Assembly: GCF_001613445.1 (NCBI RefSeq)
Contig: NZ_BDCJ01000005.1
Span: 62,001-126,000 of the forward strand
Length of the DNA stretch: 64,000 nucleotides
Direction: 5' to 3'
Origin: Nocardia grenadensis NBRC 108939
GTDB taxonomy: Bacteria; Actinomycetota; Actinomycetes; Mycobacteriales; Mycobacteriaceae
Made by a program: the position numbers and the translations under genes. Positions 48,063-57,536 of the stretch are shown here, in pieces; the first letter of the stretch is position 1; every line of letters begins with the position of its first letter. The notes under the pieces were generated by a model. The model did no database searches. It was not told where the DNA came from and saw nothing but the letters and a program-made list of their open reading frames with translations.

Positions 48063-50459
48063 TCACCCGGCAACGCTGTGACCATCGGGTTGCTCCATAG
48101 CAGGGGCGCATCGATGCGTCGGGCCCGTCAGCTCGGCGAGAACCGCGGTCAATAGTCGGATCGCCGCGGTCTTGTCGAGGGGATAGTTGCCGTTCCCGCA
48201 CTTGGGTGACTGCACACAGGATGGACACCCGCTCCGGCACGAGCACGCCTGGACCGCCGCAAGGGTCGCACCGAGCCAGCGCCGCAGCATCGTGTAGCCG
48301 CGCTCGGCGAAGCCCGCCCCGCCGGGCTGCCCGTCGTACACGAAAACCGTGGGCAGGCCGGTATCGGCGTGTTGAGCTGTGGAAACCCCGCCGATATCCC
48401 ATCGGTCGCAGGTCGCCACCAGCGGCAACAGGCCTATCGCCGCGTGTTCGGCAGCATGCAGGGCGCCGGGCAGCGCGGCGGCGTCGATCCCGGCTCGGTC
48501 CAGCAGGTCCGGCGTCACGGTGTAGAGCACGGCGGTGGTGGGGAGGGTCTGCTCCGGCAGGTCGAGTTCGACCAGGTCGAGGACCTCTCCGGTGATCAGC
48601 GTGCGCAGATAGCCCACCACCTGGCTGCGCACCGTCACGTCCGCGAAAGCCGCGGTGACCTCGCCGAAGGCTGCGCTCTCGCGCACGGTGTCCAGCGTGA
48701 GGGAGGTGACTCGGCGGGCGCTGGTGGTCCAGCCGGGGGTATCGGCGCGGACGAGTGCGACACCGCCCTCGAGGTCCAGTTCCTCGACCAGATAACTTTC
48801 GCCCTGGTGCAGGTGGACGGCGCCTTCGTGCAGGGTGGCCGGGGCCCTTCCGGCATCCGCCGTGCCGAGTAGCCGTCCCGTCTCGGTGACCACGATCGCG
48901 ACCTGGGTCCCGATACCGCCGCGGACGTCGACCTCGTCGTGTGGCGGTTCGGCGCCCGTATAGAACCAACGGCTGCCGCCCTCGGCTTCGCGTCGCCGGA
49001 CGAGCCCCTGACCTGCTAGTTCCGTGAGCACTCCAGGGGCGTCGAACGCTCGGGCCTCCGCGTCGGTGATGGGCAGTTCCATGGCCGCGCAGAGCAGTTG
49101 CGGACCGAGTACATACGGGTTCGCGGGATCGATGATCCCGGCTTCCACCGGGCGGTCGAGCAAGGCTTCGGGATGGTGCACGAGGTAGGTGTCCAGTGGG
49201 TCGTCACGCGCCACCAGTACGGCCAGTGCTCCCTGTGTCCGGCGCCCGGCCCGGCCGATCTGCTGACGGAACGAGGCGACCGTACCGGGAAATCCGGCCA
49301 GGACGACGGCGTCCAGGCCGGCGATGTCCACCCCGAGTTCCAGGGCGTTCGTGGTCGCCGCGGCCAGCAGGGACCCGTTCGATAGTCCGGCTTCCAGGGC
49401 CCGCCGGTCCTCGGGTAGGTATCCACCGCGGTAGGCGGCGACGCGTTCTGCCAGTTCGGGGTCGATTTCGGTGAGGCGCTGCCGGGTGTGGACGGCGATC
49501 AGCTCGGCCGCCCGGCGCGACCGGGCGAAGGTCAGTGTCCGGGCTCCTTCCAGGACCAGGTCGGCGGTGATCCGGGCTGCCTCCGTGGTGGCGCCGAGCT
49601 GGACGGGCGCACCGTTCTCACCGGTCACCGCGGTGAGCAACGGCGGCTCCCAGAACGCGATGGTGCGCGGACCGCGGGGCGATTCGTCCTCGGTCACCGC
49701 CACGCAGTCGGCGCCGACCAGCCGGGACGCTGCCGCGGCCGGATCGGCGGCCGTCGCGGAGCAGAGGACGAATACCGGATCGGCGCCGTAGTGCGCCGCC
49801 AGCCGGCGCAGGCGACGTAGGACCAGCGCCACATGGGAACCGAACAGCCCCCGGTAGGTGTGGCACTCGTCGACCACCACGTAGCGCAGGCGGCGAAAGA
49901 AGCGTGACCAGCTGCGATGCGAGCGCAGCAGGCTCAGGTGCAGCATGTCCGGGTTGGTGAACAGCCAGCGGGCTTCCGCGCGTACCCACTGCCGGATCTC
50001 GGTGGGGGTGTCGCCGTCGTAGGCGGCGACGGGGATCCGGCGCAGGGGTTCGTGCCGGGTGAGTTCGCCGACCATCCGGAGCTGATCGGCGCCCAATGCC
50101 TTGGTCGGGGCGAGATACAGCGCGGTGGCCCGCTGGTCCTCGTGCAGTGCGGTGAGAACGGGGAGCTGGTAGCCGAGCGATTTTCCGGACGCCGTCCCGG
50201 TCGCCACCACCACATGCTGTCCGCGGGCGGCATGGTCGGCGGTGGCCGCCTGATGCCCCCACGGCGCCTCGATACCTTCCGCACGCAGCGCGTTCACCAC
50301 CTCCGGCGCCGACCAGACCGGCCAATCGGCCGGTGCGGCGGCCCGGCCCGGTATCTCGGCGATATGGGTCAGACGCGAATCAGTGGCCGGAACGCCGTCG
50401 AGGACACGATTCAGCAACGATCGCCCATAGGACAGATCGGGCTGGATCTCTCGAGTCAT
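48063..50459 (-). CDS. DEAD/DEAH helicase with DUF1998 zinc domain (MrfA/YprA-like)
   Basis: 798 residues, Rv3649 equivalent. The N-terminal RecA domains have ATGTASGKSLGYQLP (Walker A), VVVDECHTYRG (DECH box) and ITCSAT-like VLCSATAA. The second domain ends in FRQQIGRAGRR. The C-terminal DUF1998 region carries four Cys in CSCRSGCPSCVQSPKCGNGNYPLDK. This matches MrfA-type helicases, which unwind DNA in 3'-5' direction and help excise interstrand or monofunctional adducts. ATG 50459 removes 26 non-homologous residues of a longer frame. Confidence 0.92.
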   Translation of the reverse strand: MTREIQPDLSYGRSLLNRVLDGVPATDSRLTHIAEIPGRAAAPADWPVWSAPEVVNALRAEGIEAPWGHQAATADHAARGQHVVVATGTASGKSLGYQLPVLTALHEDQRATALYLAPTKALGADQLRMVGELTRHEPLRRIPVAAYDGDTPTEIRQWVRAEARWLFTNPDMLHLSLLRSHRSWSRFFRRLRYVVVDECHTYRGLFGSHVALVLRRLRRLAAHYGADPVFVLCSATAADPAAAASRLVGADCVAVTEDESPRGPRTIAFWEPPLLTAVTGENGAPVQLGATTEAARITADLVLEGARTLTFARSRRAAELIAVHTRQRLTEIDPELAERVAAYRGGYLPEDRRALEAGLSNGSLLAAATTNALELGVDIAGLDAVVLAGFPGTVASFRQQIGRAGRRTQGALAVLVARDDPLDTYLVHHPEALLDRPVEAGIIDPANPYVLGPQLLCAAMELPITDAEARAFDAPGVLTELAGQGLVRRREAEGGSRWFYTGAEPPHDEVDVRGGIGTQVAIVVTETGRLLGTADAGRAPATLHEGAVHLHQGESYLVEELDLEGGVALVRADTPGWTTSARRVTSLTLDTVRESAAFGEVTAAFADVTVRSQVVGYLRTLITGEVLDLVELDLPEQTLPTTAVLYTVTPDLLDRAGIDAAALPGALHAAEHAAIGLLPLVATCDRWDIGGVSTAQHADTGLPTVFVYDGQPGGAGFAERGYTMLRRWLGATLAAVQACSCRSGCPSCVQSPKCGNGNYPLDKTAAIRLLTAVLAELTGPTHRCAPAMEQPDGHSVAG

Positions 50460-50891
50460 GTCTGGGCGCCTTCCGGGTCCTCGAACAATGTGAAATATCG
50501 CCGTCCGCCTCGCGTCACCTGCAAGTTCGATACCCAATAGCGATCTGGGTCACAGCCGAGTACGCGGTCCGGCCGCTGGTTATCGGAAGGCAAACATACC
50601 GGAGGTTCAGATTCGAGCGGACTAACCCTTACCCCCGCATTCGCGAGATCATTTTTTTTGCAAATTGTCGGTAACTCCGCTGTTGAATTTCCCAAAGACA
50701 TGGTTCACTGGTTCTCGGTCGCAAGCTTCTGTGTTCGAGGGACGGATGCAAAGTCCTAACCCTGGCAGGATCGATGTTGTGAACGGCATACGTTGGCCCC
50801 CATGGGGGCCCAGAGTAGCGTCGATCGCAACAGGCCCGGTGGACGAAACCCAGTTGTCCGCCGTTCCGAGTAAGAAAAGAGAAGGAACAGA
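50460..50891. other. Divergent region between helicase and cspA, with long cspA leader
   Basis: 432 nt without a gene. Near the start are AT-rich tracts (TTTTTTTTGCAAATTG at about 50654). A perfect 16-bp palindrome GGCCCCCATGGGGGCC (50795-50810) sits about 85 nt before the cspA start, and probably folds in the mRNA leader. Cold-shock mRNAs often carry long structured leaders. Confidence 0.45.
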
Positions 50892-51098
50892 ATGGCACAG
50901 GGAACTGTGAAGTGGTTCAACGCGGAGAAGGGCTTCGGCTTCATCGCGCCCGAAGACGGCTCTGCGGACGTCTTCGTCCACTATTCCGAGATCCAGGGTT
51001 CGGGTTTCCGCACCCTCGAAGAAAATCAGAAGGTCGAGTTCGAGGTCGGCCAGGGCACCAAGGGCCCGCAGGCCACCGGAGTTCGCGCGCTCAGCTGA
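50892..51098 (+). CDS. cspA: Cold-shock protein, RNA/ssDNA chaperone
   Basis: 68 residues, nearly all cold-shock domain. [20 protein letters not shown] has RNP1, and [11 protein letters not shown]2. The binding surface aromatics W8, F15, F17 and F28 are present. It melts RNA secondary structure. GAAGGAA precedes the ATG; a terminator follows 20 nt after the stop. Confidence 0.97.
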   Translation: MAQGTVKWFNAEKGFGFIAPEDGSADVFVHYSEIQGSGFRTLEENQKVEFEVGQGTKGPQATGVRALS

Positions 51099-51117
51099 GC
51101 GAGTCCCCTCCCAGTAC

Positions 51118-51149
51118 GTCCCTCGCCTCCCGTAACGGGAGCGAGGGAC
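51118..51149 (+). terminator. Terminator after cspA
   Basis: GTCCCTCG..CTCCCG and CGGGAG..CGAGGGAC pair with one bulge, about 14 bp with a TAA loop. Confidence 0.8.
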
Positions 51150-51170
51150 GAACTATATGTGGGGTATGCG

Positions 51171-51674
51171 TACCCCCGCATTCGCTCCGGCCATGCGCAC
51201 TTCGCATGCTCGGACATTCGCCTCGGCCCGATGCCCTGTGTGTACCCGGGCTTCTGTTCCGGGCGTGAGTTCTTCGCGTACCTCCTTGTCCGCTTCGACC
51301 ACGCACTTCTTGCGTACCCCGGCGCCCGCCCTTGTCATGACCTATTCGCGCATCCGGGCCATCGCTCCGGCCGAGCGCCCTGGTCGTGCTCGGGCATCGG
51401 CTTCGGTCATATGCCCGAAGCCCGGTCGAATATCCGTGCCGGCCGCCCCCTCGCGTCCGGCTCCGGCGTACCTGTCTGCCGCACCGACCGGGCTCGGCCG
51501 GGTATCCGCTCCGGCGGTGTGCGTTCGGCACAGTCGGGCATCGGCTCCGGCCCTGTGGTCGCGGCGCACCGGAGCGTCCGCTCGACCCGTGCTTTCGCGG
51601 GCTTCGGCTGCCGTCGTGCGCCCGACCGGCCCTCGGTCGGATGTGTCGTTCGTCGGTCCGGGCGGTTGCCGGCC
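51171..51674. repeat. Degenerate 36-bp tandem repeat array, at least 14 units
   Basis: Units of exactly 36 bp start at 51171, 51207, 51243, 51279, 51315, 51351, 51387, 51423, 51459, 51495, 51531, 51567, 51603 and 51639. Units vary, but most keep a CGGGCATCCGCTCCGG-like core at the same offset, and several start TACC or CxxTCGG. The best copies (51387, 51531) share GGGCATCGGCTYCGG. A frame on the plus strand (51159-51704) would translate it as 12-residue units such as YPGFCSGREFFA, but third-position bias is only moderate and the ribosome-binding site is poor, so coding is doubtful. Beyond 51675 similar words appear out of phase. Confidence 0.75.
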
Positions 51675-52265
51675 GCACTCTTCGCCCGTGCGTCTATCGC
51701 ATAGCGGAGCGTCCGCCATACGCGTTCGGCATTTCGGCGCCGCCGGGCCGTGGAGACGTTCGCGCGACGGTGTGTCCGCCGGGCCCGTGTCCTCCGCGCG
51801 CAGCGGTCCGGATACGGTGTGTTCATCGCGGAGTTCCGTATCCATTGCGGACGCGAGCTTTCCGGAATCGTCCCCCGCCGAACGCTCGGCGGGTAGTGTG
51901 GCGCCGACCGGGGCCGGAGGGTGGCGGGCCGCCCTGAGCCGAGGCACGCCGATCGCCCGTCGCTCGTACCCGTCGAACGTGCTCCGCGCCACGCGCGGAC
52001 CGGAGGCGGATCGGCCTCCGCGCACGCCGGTCAACTCGATACTGCGTGGATTCGTGATGCACCGTGCGTGCCGGCTGTCGGCGCGGCCCTGCATACTGAA
52101 CGGCATCGACGCGCCATCGCCCGATGGTCGCAACCGTTCGACCACGCGCGGCGTCAAGGTATAAACGTGACTGGTGGTGATGTAAGGCGTCACCGTCTGC
52201 TCAATCAACCGCGTCCTGCCGTACCGAGCAGTGTTCAGCGGGTCGAGAAGGAAAGGGATTCGCCG
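51675..52265. other. Upstream region of topA, no gene seen
   Basis: 590 nt between the repeat array and topA. It contains scattered repeat-like words near 51700-51730 and probably the topA promoter, but no coding frame with support. Rv3647c, which sits here in mycobacteria, is absent. Confidence 0.5.
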
Positions 52266-55184
52266 GTGGCAACACGAGACCGAAACGCAGCCGAGGCGGG
52301 TCGTCCCGTGCGTCGTCTCGTCATCGTCGAATCCCCGACGAAGGCCCGTAAAATCGCGCCCTACCTGGGGCGGGACTATACGGTCGAGGCATCGGTCGGC
52401 CATATCCGGGATCTGCCGCGCGGTGCGGCCGATGTCCCGGCCAAGTACAAGGGCCAGGACTGGGCGCGGCTCGGGGTGGACGTCAACAACGACTTCGAAC
52501 CCATCTATGTCGTCAGCCCGGAGAAGAAGGGCAAGGTCACCGAACTCAAGGGTCTGCTGGCCGACGCCGACGAACTGTATCTGGCCACCGACCCCGACCG
52601 TGAGGGCGAGGCCATCGCCTGGCATCTGCTGGAGACGCTGAAGCCGAAGGTGCCGGTCCGGCGGATGGTCTTCCACGAGATCACCGAGCCGGCGATCCGC
52701 GCGGCCGCCGCTGACACCCGCGACCTGGACAACGACCTGGTCGACGCGCAGGAAACCCGGCGCATCCTGGACCGCCTGTACGGCTACGAGGTCAGTCCGG
52801 TGCTGTGGAAGAAGGTCATGCCGAGGTTGTCGGCGGGTCGGGTGCAGTCCGTGGCCACCCGGGTGATCGTGCAGCGTGAGCGGGAACGGATGGCGTTCCG
52901 GTCGGCGGAGTACTGGGATATCGCCGCGAAACTGGATGCCGGTGGCGACGCCGACTCCGCCAATCCGCGGGTCTTTGCCGCCCGCCTCGTCGACGTGGAC
53001 GGCTCGCGGGTCGCCACCGGCCGTGATTTCGGGTCCGACGGCCGGCTCAAGGCCGATTCGCGGGCGCTGGTGCTGGACGAGGCCCGGGCCCGCCGTCTGG
53101 CCGAGGCCCTGCACGGCGCCGACCTGGTGGTCACCTCCGCCGAGTCCAAGCCCTACACCCGCAAACCGTATGCGCCGTTCATGACCTCCACGCTGCAGCA
53201 GGAGGCGGGCCGCAAGCTGCGGTTCACCTCGGAACGCACCATGCGCACCGCGCAGCGGTTGTACGAGAACGGCTACATCACCTATATGCGTACCGACTCG
53301 ACCACGCTGTCGGAGTCGGCGATCAATGCCGCGCGTACCCAGGCCACCCAGCTCTACGGTGCCGAATTCGTGCATCCCACCGCCCGGCAGTACACCCGGA
53401 AAGTGAAGAACGCGCAGGAAGCGCACGAGGCCATCCGTCCCGCGGGCGACACCTTCGCCACCCCGGGCCAGTTGCACGCCCGGCTGGACAACGACGAGTT
53501 CCGGCTCTACGAGCTGATCTGGCAGCGCACCGTCGCCTCGCAGATGGCCGACGCCCGGGGCACCACCCTCACCCTGCGGATCACCGGCACCGCCGGCACC
53601 GGCGAGGCATGCGTGTTCTCCGCCTCGGGCCGCACCATCACCTTCCCGGGCTTCCTGAAGGCCTATGTGGAAAGTGTCGACGAAGAGGCCGGTGGCCAGT
53701 CCGACGACGCCGAAACCCGGTTGCCGCAGCTCGCCGAGGGCGAGGGCGTCACCGCCGTGGAATTGAACCCCGACGGCCACAGCACCAACCCGCCCGCCCG
53801 CTACACCGAGGCCTCGCTGATCAAATCGCTGGAGGAACTCGGGATCGGGCGGCCGTCCACCTATTCGTCGATCATCAAGACCATCCTGGACCGCGGCTAC
53901 GTCTACAAACGCGGTAGTGCGCTGGTGCCGTCCTGGGTGGCCTTCTCGGTGACCGGGCTGCTCGAGCAGTACTTCGGCCGCCTGGTCGATTTCGATTTCA
54001 CCGCCGCCATGGAAGACGACCTGGACGCCATAGCCGGCGGCCGGGCGCAGCGCGGAAACTGGTTGTCCAGCTTCTACTTCGGCGGTGACGACGGTGCCGA
54101 GGGTTCGGTCGCGCGGTCCGGCGGTCTGAAGCGGATGGTCGGGGAGCGGCTCGACGATATCGATGCCCGCCTGATCAACTCCATCAAACTCTTCAGCGAC
54201 GACGCCGGTCGCGATGTGGTGGTGCGAGTGGGCCGGTACGGGCCGTATCTGGAGCGTATGGTCGCCGATCCCGACAAACCGGATGCCGAACCGACTTCCC
54301 AGCGCGCCAATCTCCCCGATGATCTGCCGCCCGACGAGCTCACCCCGGAGGTGGCGGAGAAGCTCTTCTCCACTCCGCAGGAGGGCCGCACCCTGGGCAA
54401 CGACCCGGACAACGGTCACGAAATCGTGGTGAAGGAAGGACGTTTCGGCCCCTACGTCACCGAGATCCTGCCGGAGACCGACGAGGACCAGGCGGCCAAG
54501 AAGACCGCGAAGAAGAACGCGCCGAAACCGCGCACCGGGTCACTGTTCAAATCCATGGACCCGGCCACGGTCACTCTCGAGGACGCGTTGCAACTGCTGT
54601 CGCTGCCGCGCGTGGTCGGCAACGACCCGGCCTCCGGCGAAGAGATCACCGCGCAGAACGGCCGGTACGGGCCCTATCTGAAGAAGGGCACCGATTCGCG
54701 GTCGCTGGCCACCGAGGACCAGATCTTCACGGTGACCCTCGACGAGGCCCTCAAGCTCTATGCCGAACCCAAACGCAGAGGTAGACAGGCCGCGGCAGCC
54801 GCGCCGCTCCGGGAACTCGGCAACGATTCCGCCACCGGGAAGCCGATGGTCATCAAGGACGGGCGCTTCGGGCCCTACGTGACCGACGGTGAGACCAACG
54901 CCAGCCTGCGTAAGGGCGACGAAGTGGAATCCATCACCGACGAACGCGCCTCCGAACTGCTGGCCGACCGGCGGGCGCGCGGTCCGGTGAAGAAGGCGGC
55001 GAAGAAGGCTCCCGCCAAGAAGGCCCCGGCCAAAAAGGCCGCCGCCAAGAAGACCGCCACCGCGGCGAAGAAGACGACCACCGCGAAAGCGGCCGCGAAG
55101 AAGACGGCGGCCAAGAAGGCTCCGGCGAAGAAGGCTCCGGCGAAGCAGTCCGCGGGCCGGTCGGCCGCCGCGAACGACGATTAG
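52266..55184 (+). CDS. topA: DNA topoisomerase I
   Basis: 972 residues from a GTG after AAGGAAAGG. The TOPRIM domain has LVIVESPTKARKI and DPDREGEA; catalytic Tyr340 is in YMRTDST (Tyr342 in M. tuberculosis). The zinc-free actinobacterial C-terminal domains follow, each with G(N/R)DPxxGxE-like repeats such as LGNDPDNGHEIVV. A Lys/Ala-rich tail of about 60 residues (KKAAKKAPAKKAP) increases DNA affinity and processivity. It relaxes negative supercoils. Frames extending upstream to 51921 lack homology. Confidence 0.97.
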   Translation: MATRDRNAAEAGRPVRRLVIVESPTKARKIAPYLGRDYTVEASVGHIRDLPRGAADVPAKYKGQDWARLGVDVNNDFEPIYVVSPEKKGKVTELKGLLADADELYLATDPDREGEAIAWHLLETLKPKVPVRRMVFHEITEPAIRAAAADTRDLDNDLVDAQETRRILDRLYGYEVSPVLWKKVMPRLSAGRVQSVATRVIVQRERERMAFRSAEYWDIAAKLDAGGDADSANPRVFAARLVDVDGSRVATGRDFGSDGRLKADSRALVLDEARARRLAEALHGADLVVTSAESKPYTRKPYAPFMTSTLQQEAGRKLRFTSERTMRTAQRLYENGYITYMRTDSTTLSESAINAARTQATQLYGAEFVHPTARQYTRKVKNAQEAHEAIRPAGDTFATPGQLHARLDNDEFRLYELIWQRTVASQMADARGTTLTLRITGTAGTGEACVFSASGRTITFPGFLKAYVESVDEEAGGQSDDAETRLPQLAEGEGVTAVELNPDGHSTNPPARYTEASLIKSLEELGIGRPSTYSSIIKTILDRGYVYKRGSALVPSWVAFSVTGLLEQYFGRLVDFDFTAAMEDDLDAIAGGRAQRGNWLSSFYFGGDDGAEGSVARSGGLKRMVGERLDDIDARLINSIKLFSDDAGRDVVVRVGRYGPYLERMVADPDKPDAEPTSQRANLPDDLPPDELTPEVAEKLFSTPQEGRTLGNDPDNGHEIVVKEGRFGPYVTEILPETDEDQAAKKTAKKNAPKPRTGSLFKSMDPATVTLEDALQLLSLPRVVGNDPASGEEITAQNGRYGPYLKKGTDSRSLATEDQIFTVTLDEALKLYAEPKRRGRQAAAAAPLRELGNDSATGKPMVIKDGRFGPYVTDGETNASLRKGDEVESITDERASELLADRRARGPVKKAAKKAPAKKAPAKKAAAKKTATAAKKTTTAKAAAKKTAAKKAPAKKAPAKQSAGRSAAANDD

Positions 55185-55252
55185 GCCCAGGGTTTCTGTC
55201 GGACCGTCGCAGTAACGTCGCGCGCGAATATCGTCCAAGACAAGGAGCGCCG

Positions 55253-55759
55253 ATGCCCGGTAGCCGGGAACGCGAAGATCTGGTCCAACTACTCGACGAA
55301 CAGCGTGAGATGTTCCGGATAACGCTGCGGGGTATCGACGACGAGCAGGCGCGGCAGCGGACCACCGCGAGCGAACTGACCCTCGGCGGGCTGCTGCACC
55401 ATATCGTCCGCTGTGAGCGGGATTGGACGAAAGTGCTGGTCGAGCGGGACGAGAACGCCGAAACGAAACTCGAGGACTACGAGGGCGAATACCTCATCGC
55501 CGACGATGAGACAGTGGCCGGTCTGCTCGCCGAATGGGAGCGCGTCGCCGCAAACACCGCCGAGCTCGTGCGCTCGGTGGACGATCTGGATGCCTCGATT
55601 CCCACCCCTACCAATCCGTGGGTACCGGGCCGCGTGTGGTGGTCCGCGCGTTTCCTGATCCTGCACATCCTCCGTGAGATCGCCCACCACAGCGGGCACG
55701 CCGATATCCTCCGCGAGCAGTTGGACGGGGCGAACACCACCGCGCAGCGCGCCGGGTGA
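55253..55759 (+). CDS. DinB-fold (DUF664) protein
   Basis: 168 residues with the four-helix metal-binding fold. LLHHIVRCERDW has the first His, and HILREIAHHSGHADILREQL the HxxxH pair. These are likely metal-dependent thiol transferases or unknown enzymes. The ATG follows AAGGAGC. It occupies the place of the Rv3645 adenylate cyclase in M. tuberculosis. Confidence 0.9.
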   Translation: MPGSREREDLVQLLDEQREMFRITLRGIDDEQARQRTTASELTLGGLLHHIVRCERDWTKVLVERDENAETKLEDYEGEYLIADDETVAGLLAEWERVAANTAELVRSVDDLDASIPTPTNPWVPGRVWWSARFLILHILREIAHHSGHADILREQLDGANTTAQRAG

Positions 55760-56091
55760 CGCGGCCGGCGAGTTCTGGCGATCGGGGGCAATACGGCGAC
55801 GAGCCGTGCCCGCTACGCAACATGGGTCTTTCGAGGCTCCGCGTGTGTCGCCACCTGAGCTGATCGGCTCGCCCAATGCTGCTTCGAACAGGTTCGAGCC
55901 GGCGTCCGCGGCGAAGGCCGGCTACTCGGTGTTCGCGGGGATCGGGTCTCGGCCGACGCACTCAGGGGATTCGTCCGGTCCGGCCCCGGGAGAGTCGTGT
56001 CCGGTGCCGCGCTATCCGTCCGGCGTGGCGCGCCGGGGAGTATTCGCGAGGGGGCCCGGTTGTGGTCGGTCGGGCGTATTAGGGTGTGAGC
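55760..56091. other. Intergenic region before holB
   Basis: 332 nt with open frames but no homology I recognise and no ribosome-binding sites. Nothing structured stands out. Confidence 0.5.
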
Positions 56092-57282
56092 GTGGTGGGT
56101 GTCTTCGAGCGTCTCGTGGGTCAGAGTTCGGTGACCGCCGATCTGACCGCTGCCGCGGTCGCCGGCCGATCCGGTGTGGCCGAGGGCGCTATGACGCATT
56201 CATGGCTGTTCACGGGCCCGCCGGGGGCCGGCCGCGAGGTCGCCGCGCTGTGCTTCGCGGCCGCGCTGCAGTGCACCGATCCCGGACAGCCCGGCTGCGG
56301 CCGCTGCCACGCCTGTACCACCACGATGGCCGGAACCCACGGTGACGTCCGCCGGGTGGTGCCCGAAGGGTTGAGTATCTCCACCAAGGAAATGCGTGGC
56401 ATCGTGCAGATCGCGGCCCGGCGCCCGAGTACCGGCCGCTGGCAGGTGGTGGTGATCGAGGACGCCGACCGGCTCACCGAGGCCGCCGGCAACGTACTGC
56501 TCAAAGTGGTGGAAGAGCCACCCGAGCGGACCGTGTTCCTGCTGTGCGCCCCTTCGGTGGATCCAGAGGACATCTCCGTCACCCTGCGCTCCCGCTGCCG
56601 GCACATCCACCTGATCACCCCGCCGGCTCCGGCGATAGCCCGGGTCCTGCGCGAACACGACGGCCTCGATCCGGAAACAGCCGACTGGGCGGCCGCCGTG
56701 AGCGGCGGTCATATCGGCCGCGCCCGCCGCCTCGCCACCGACGACGAGAGCCGCGCCCGCCGCCGCCGCGCCCTGGACCTCGTGACCGCCGTGGCCCGCG
56801 GCACCGCTTACCTCGCCGCCGACGAGCTGGTGAAGGCCGCCGAGGACGAGGCGAAACAACTCAGCGCCGAACGCGACGAACGCGAACGCGAAGAACTCGC
56901 CACCGCCCTCGGCGCCGGCGGCACCGGTAAAGGCGCCGCAAGCGCCACCCGCGGTTCGGCCGGCGTCCTCAAGGACCTCGAACGCCGCCAGAAATCCCGC
57001 GCCACCCGCACCGGCCGCGACGCCCTCGACCGCGCCCTTCTCGATATCGCCGGCCTCTACCGCGACGCCCTCGCCATCGCCTTCGGCGACCCCGCCGGTA
57101 TCACCATGACCCACCCCGATATGGCCGACCGCGCCCGCGAGCTGGCCGCGCGAGTCCGCCCCGAGGGCTTGCTCCGCTCCATCGACGCCGTCCTCGCCTG
57201 CCGTGAAGCCCTCGACCGGAACGTCAAGCCCCGTTTCGCGGTAGCCGCCATGGCCGCCACCCTGATCGCGCAAACCTCCTGA
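56092..57282 (+). CDS. holB: DNA polymerase III delta' subunit
   Basis: 396 residues from a GTG 8 nt after AGGG. The AAA+ fold has VFERLVGQSSVTADL at the start. A modified P-loop GPPGAGRE lacks the Lys, as delta' is not an ATPase in many clamp loaders. Zinc Cys residues lie in CTDPGQPGCGRCHAC, plus NVLLKVVEEPPERTVF and the SRC motif LRSRCRHIHL. It is part of the clamp loader that places DnaN. Downstream is tRNA-Thr, as in mycobacteria. Confidence 0.94.
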   Translation: MVGVFERLVGQSSVTADLTAAAVAGRSGVAEGAMTHSWLFTGPPGAGREVAALCFAAALQCTDPGQPGCGRCHACTTTMAGTHGDVRRVVPEGLSISTKEMRGIVQIAARRPSTGRWQVVVIEDADRLTEAAGNVLLKVVEEPPERTVFLLCAPSVDPEDISVTLRSRCRHIHLITPPAPAIARVLREHDGLDPETADWAAAVSGGHIGRARRLATDDESRARRRRALDLVTAVARGTAYLAADELVKAAEDEAKQLSAERDEREREELATALGAGGTGKGAASATRGSAGVLKDLERRQKSRATRTGRDALDRALLDIAGLYRDALAIAFGDPAGITMTHPDMADRARELAARVRPEGLLRSIDAVLACREALDRNVKPRFAVAAMAATLIAQTS

Positions 57283-57339
57283 CCAGCCGTTTTCGCGTTA
57301 CCAGGTGGGAGACGATAGACTCGCCACGCCGAAAGGCAC

Positions 57340-57415
57340 GCCGCCTTAGCTCAGTCGGTAGAGCGCTTCACTCGTAATGAAAAGGTCAGGAGTTCGATTC
57401 TCCTAGGCGGCTCCA
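57340..57415 (+). tRNA. tRNA-Thr (anticodon CGT)
   Basis: The acceptor stem is GCCGCCT/AGGCGGC with discriminator T and encoded CCA. The anticodon stem CTTCA/TGAAA encloses CTCGTAA, anticodon CGT. The D-arm TAGCTCAGTCGGTAGAGC and T-arm AGGAGTTCGATTCTCCT are canonical. The same gene follows Rv3644c in M. tuberculosis. Confidence 0.97.
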
Positions 57416-57421
57416 GGCCAG

Positions 57422-57455
57422 AGGCCCTTTCCGGATCATAGGGAAGGGCCTTTCG
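57422..57455 (+). terminator. Terminator of tRNA-Thr
   Basis: AGGCCCTTTCC and GGGAAGGGCCT pair in an 11-bp stem with one mismatch and an 8-nt loop, followed by TTCGTCTT. Confidence 0.8.
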
Positions 57456-57536
57456 TCTTCGGTCCATGTGGGCTACCCCAGGGGCTTCGGAGGGTGTTCG
57501 GCGGATCGGATCCGGTGATGGTTGTCCACGGAGTTC

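Noticed and set aside
51171..51674. CRISPR array.
   Set aside because: Repeats are contiguous and degenerate, with no unique spacers and no cas genes.
51342..54419. 1025-codon minus-strand frame across topA and the repeat array.
   Set aside because: Mostly antisense to topA; the repeated ADxR units merely reflect the 36-bp DNA repeat.
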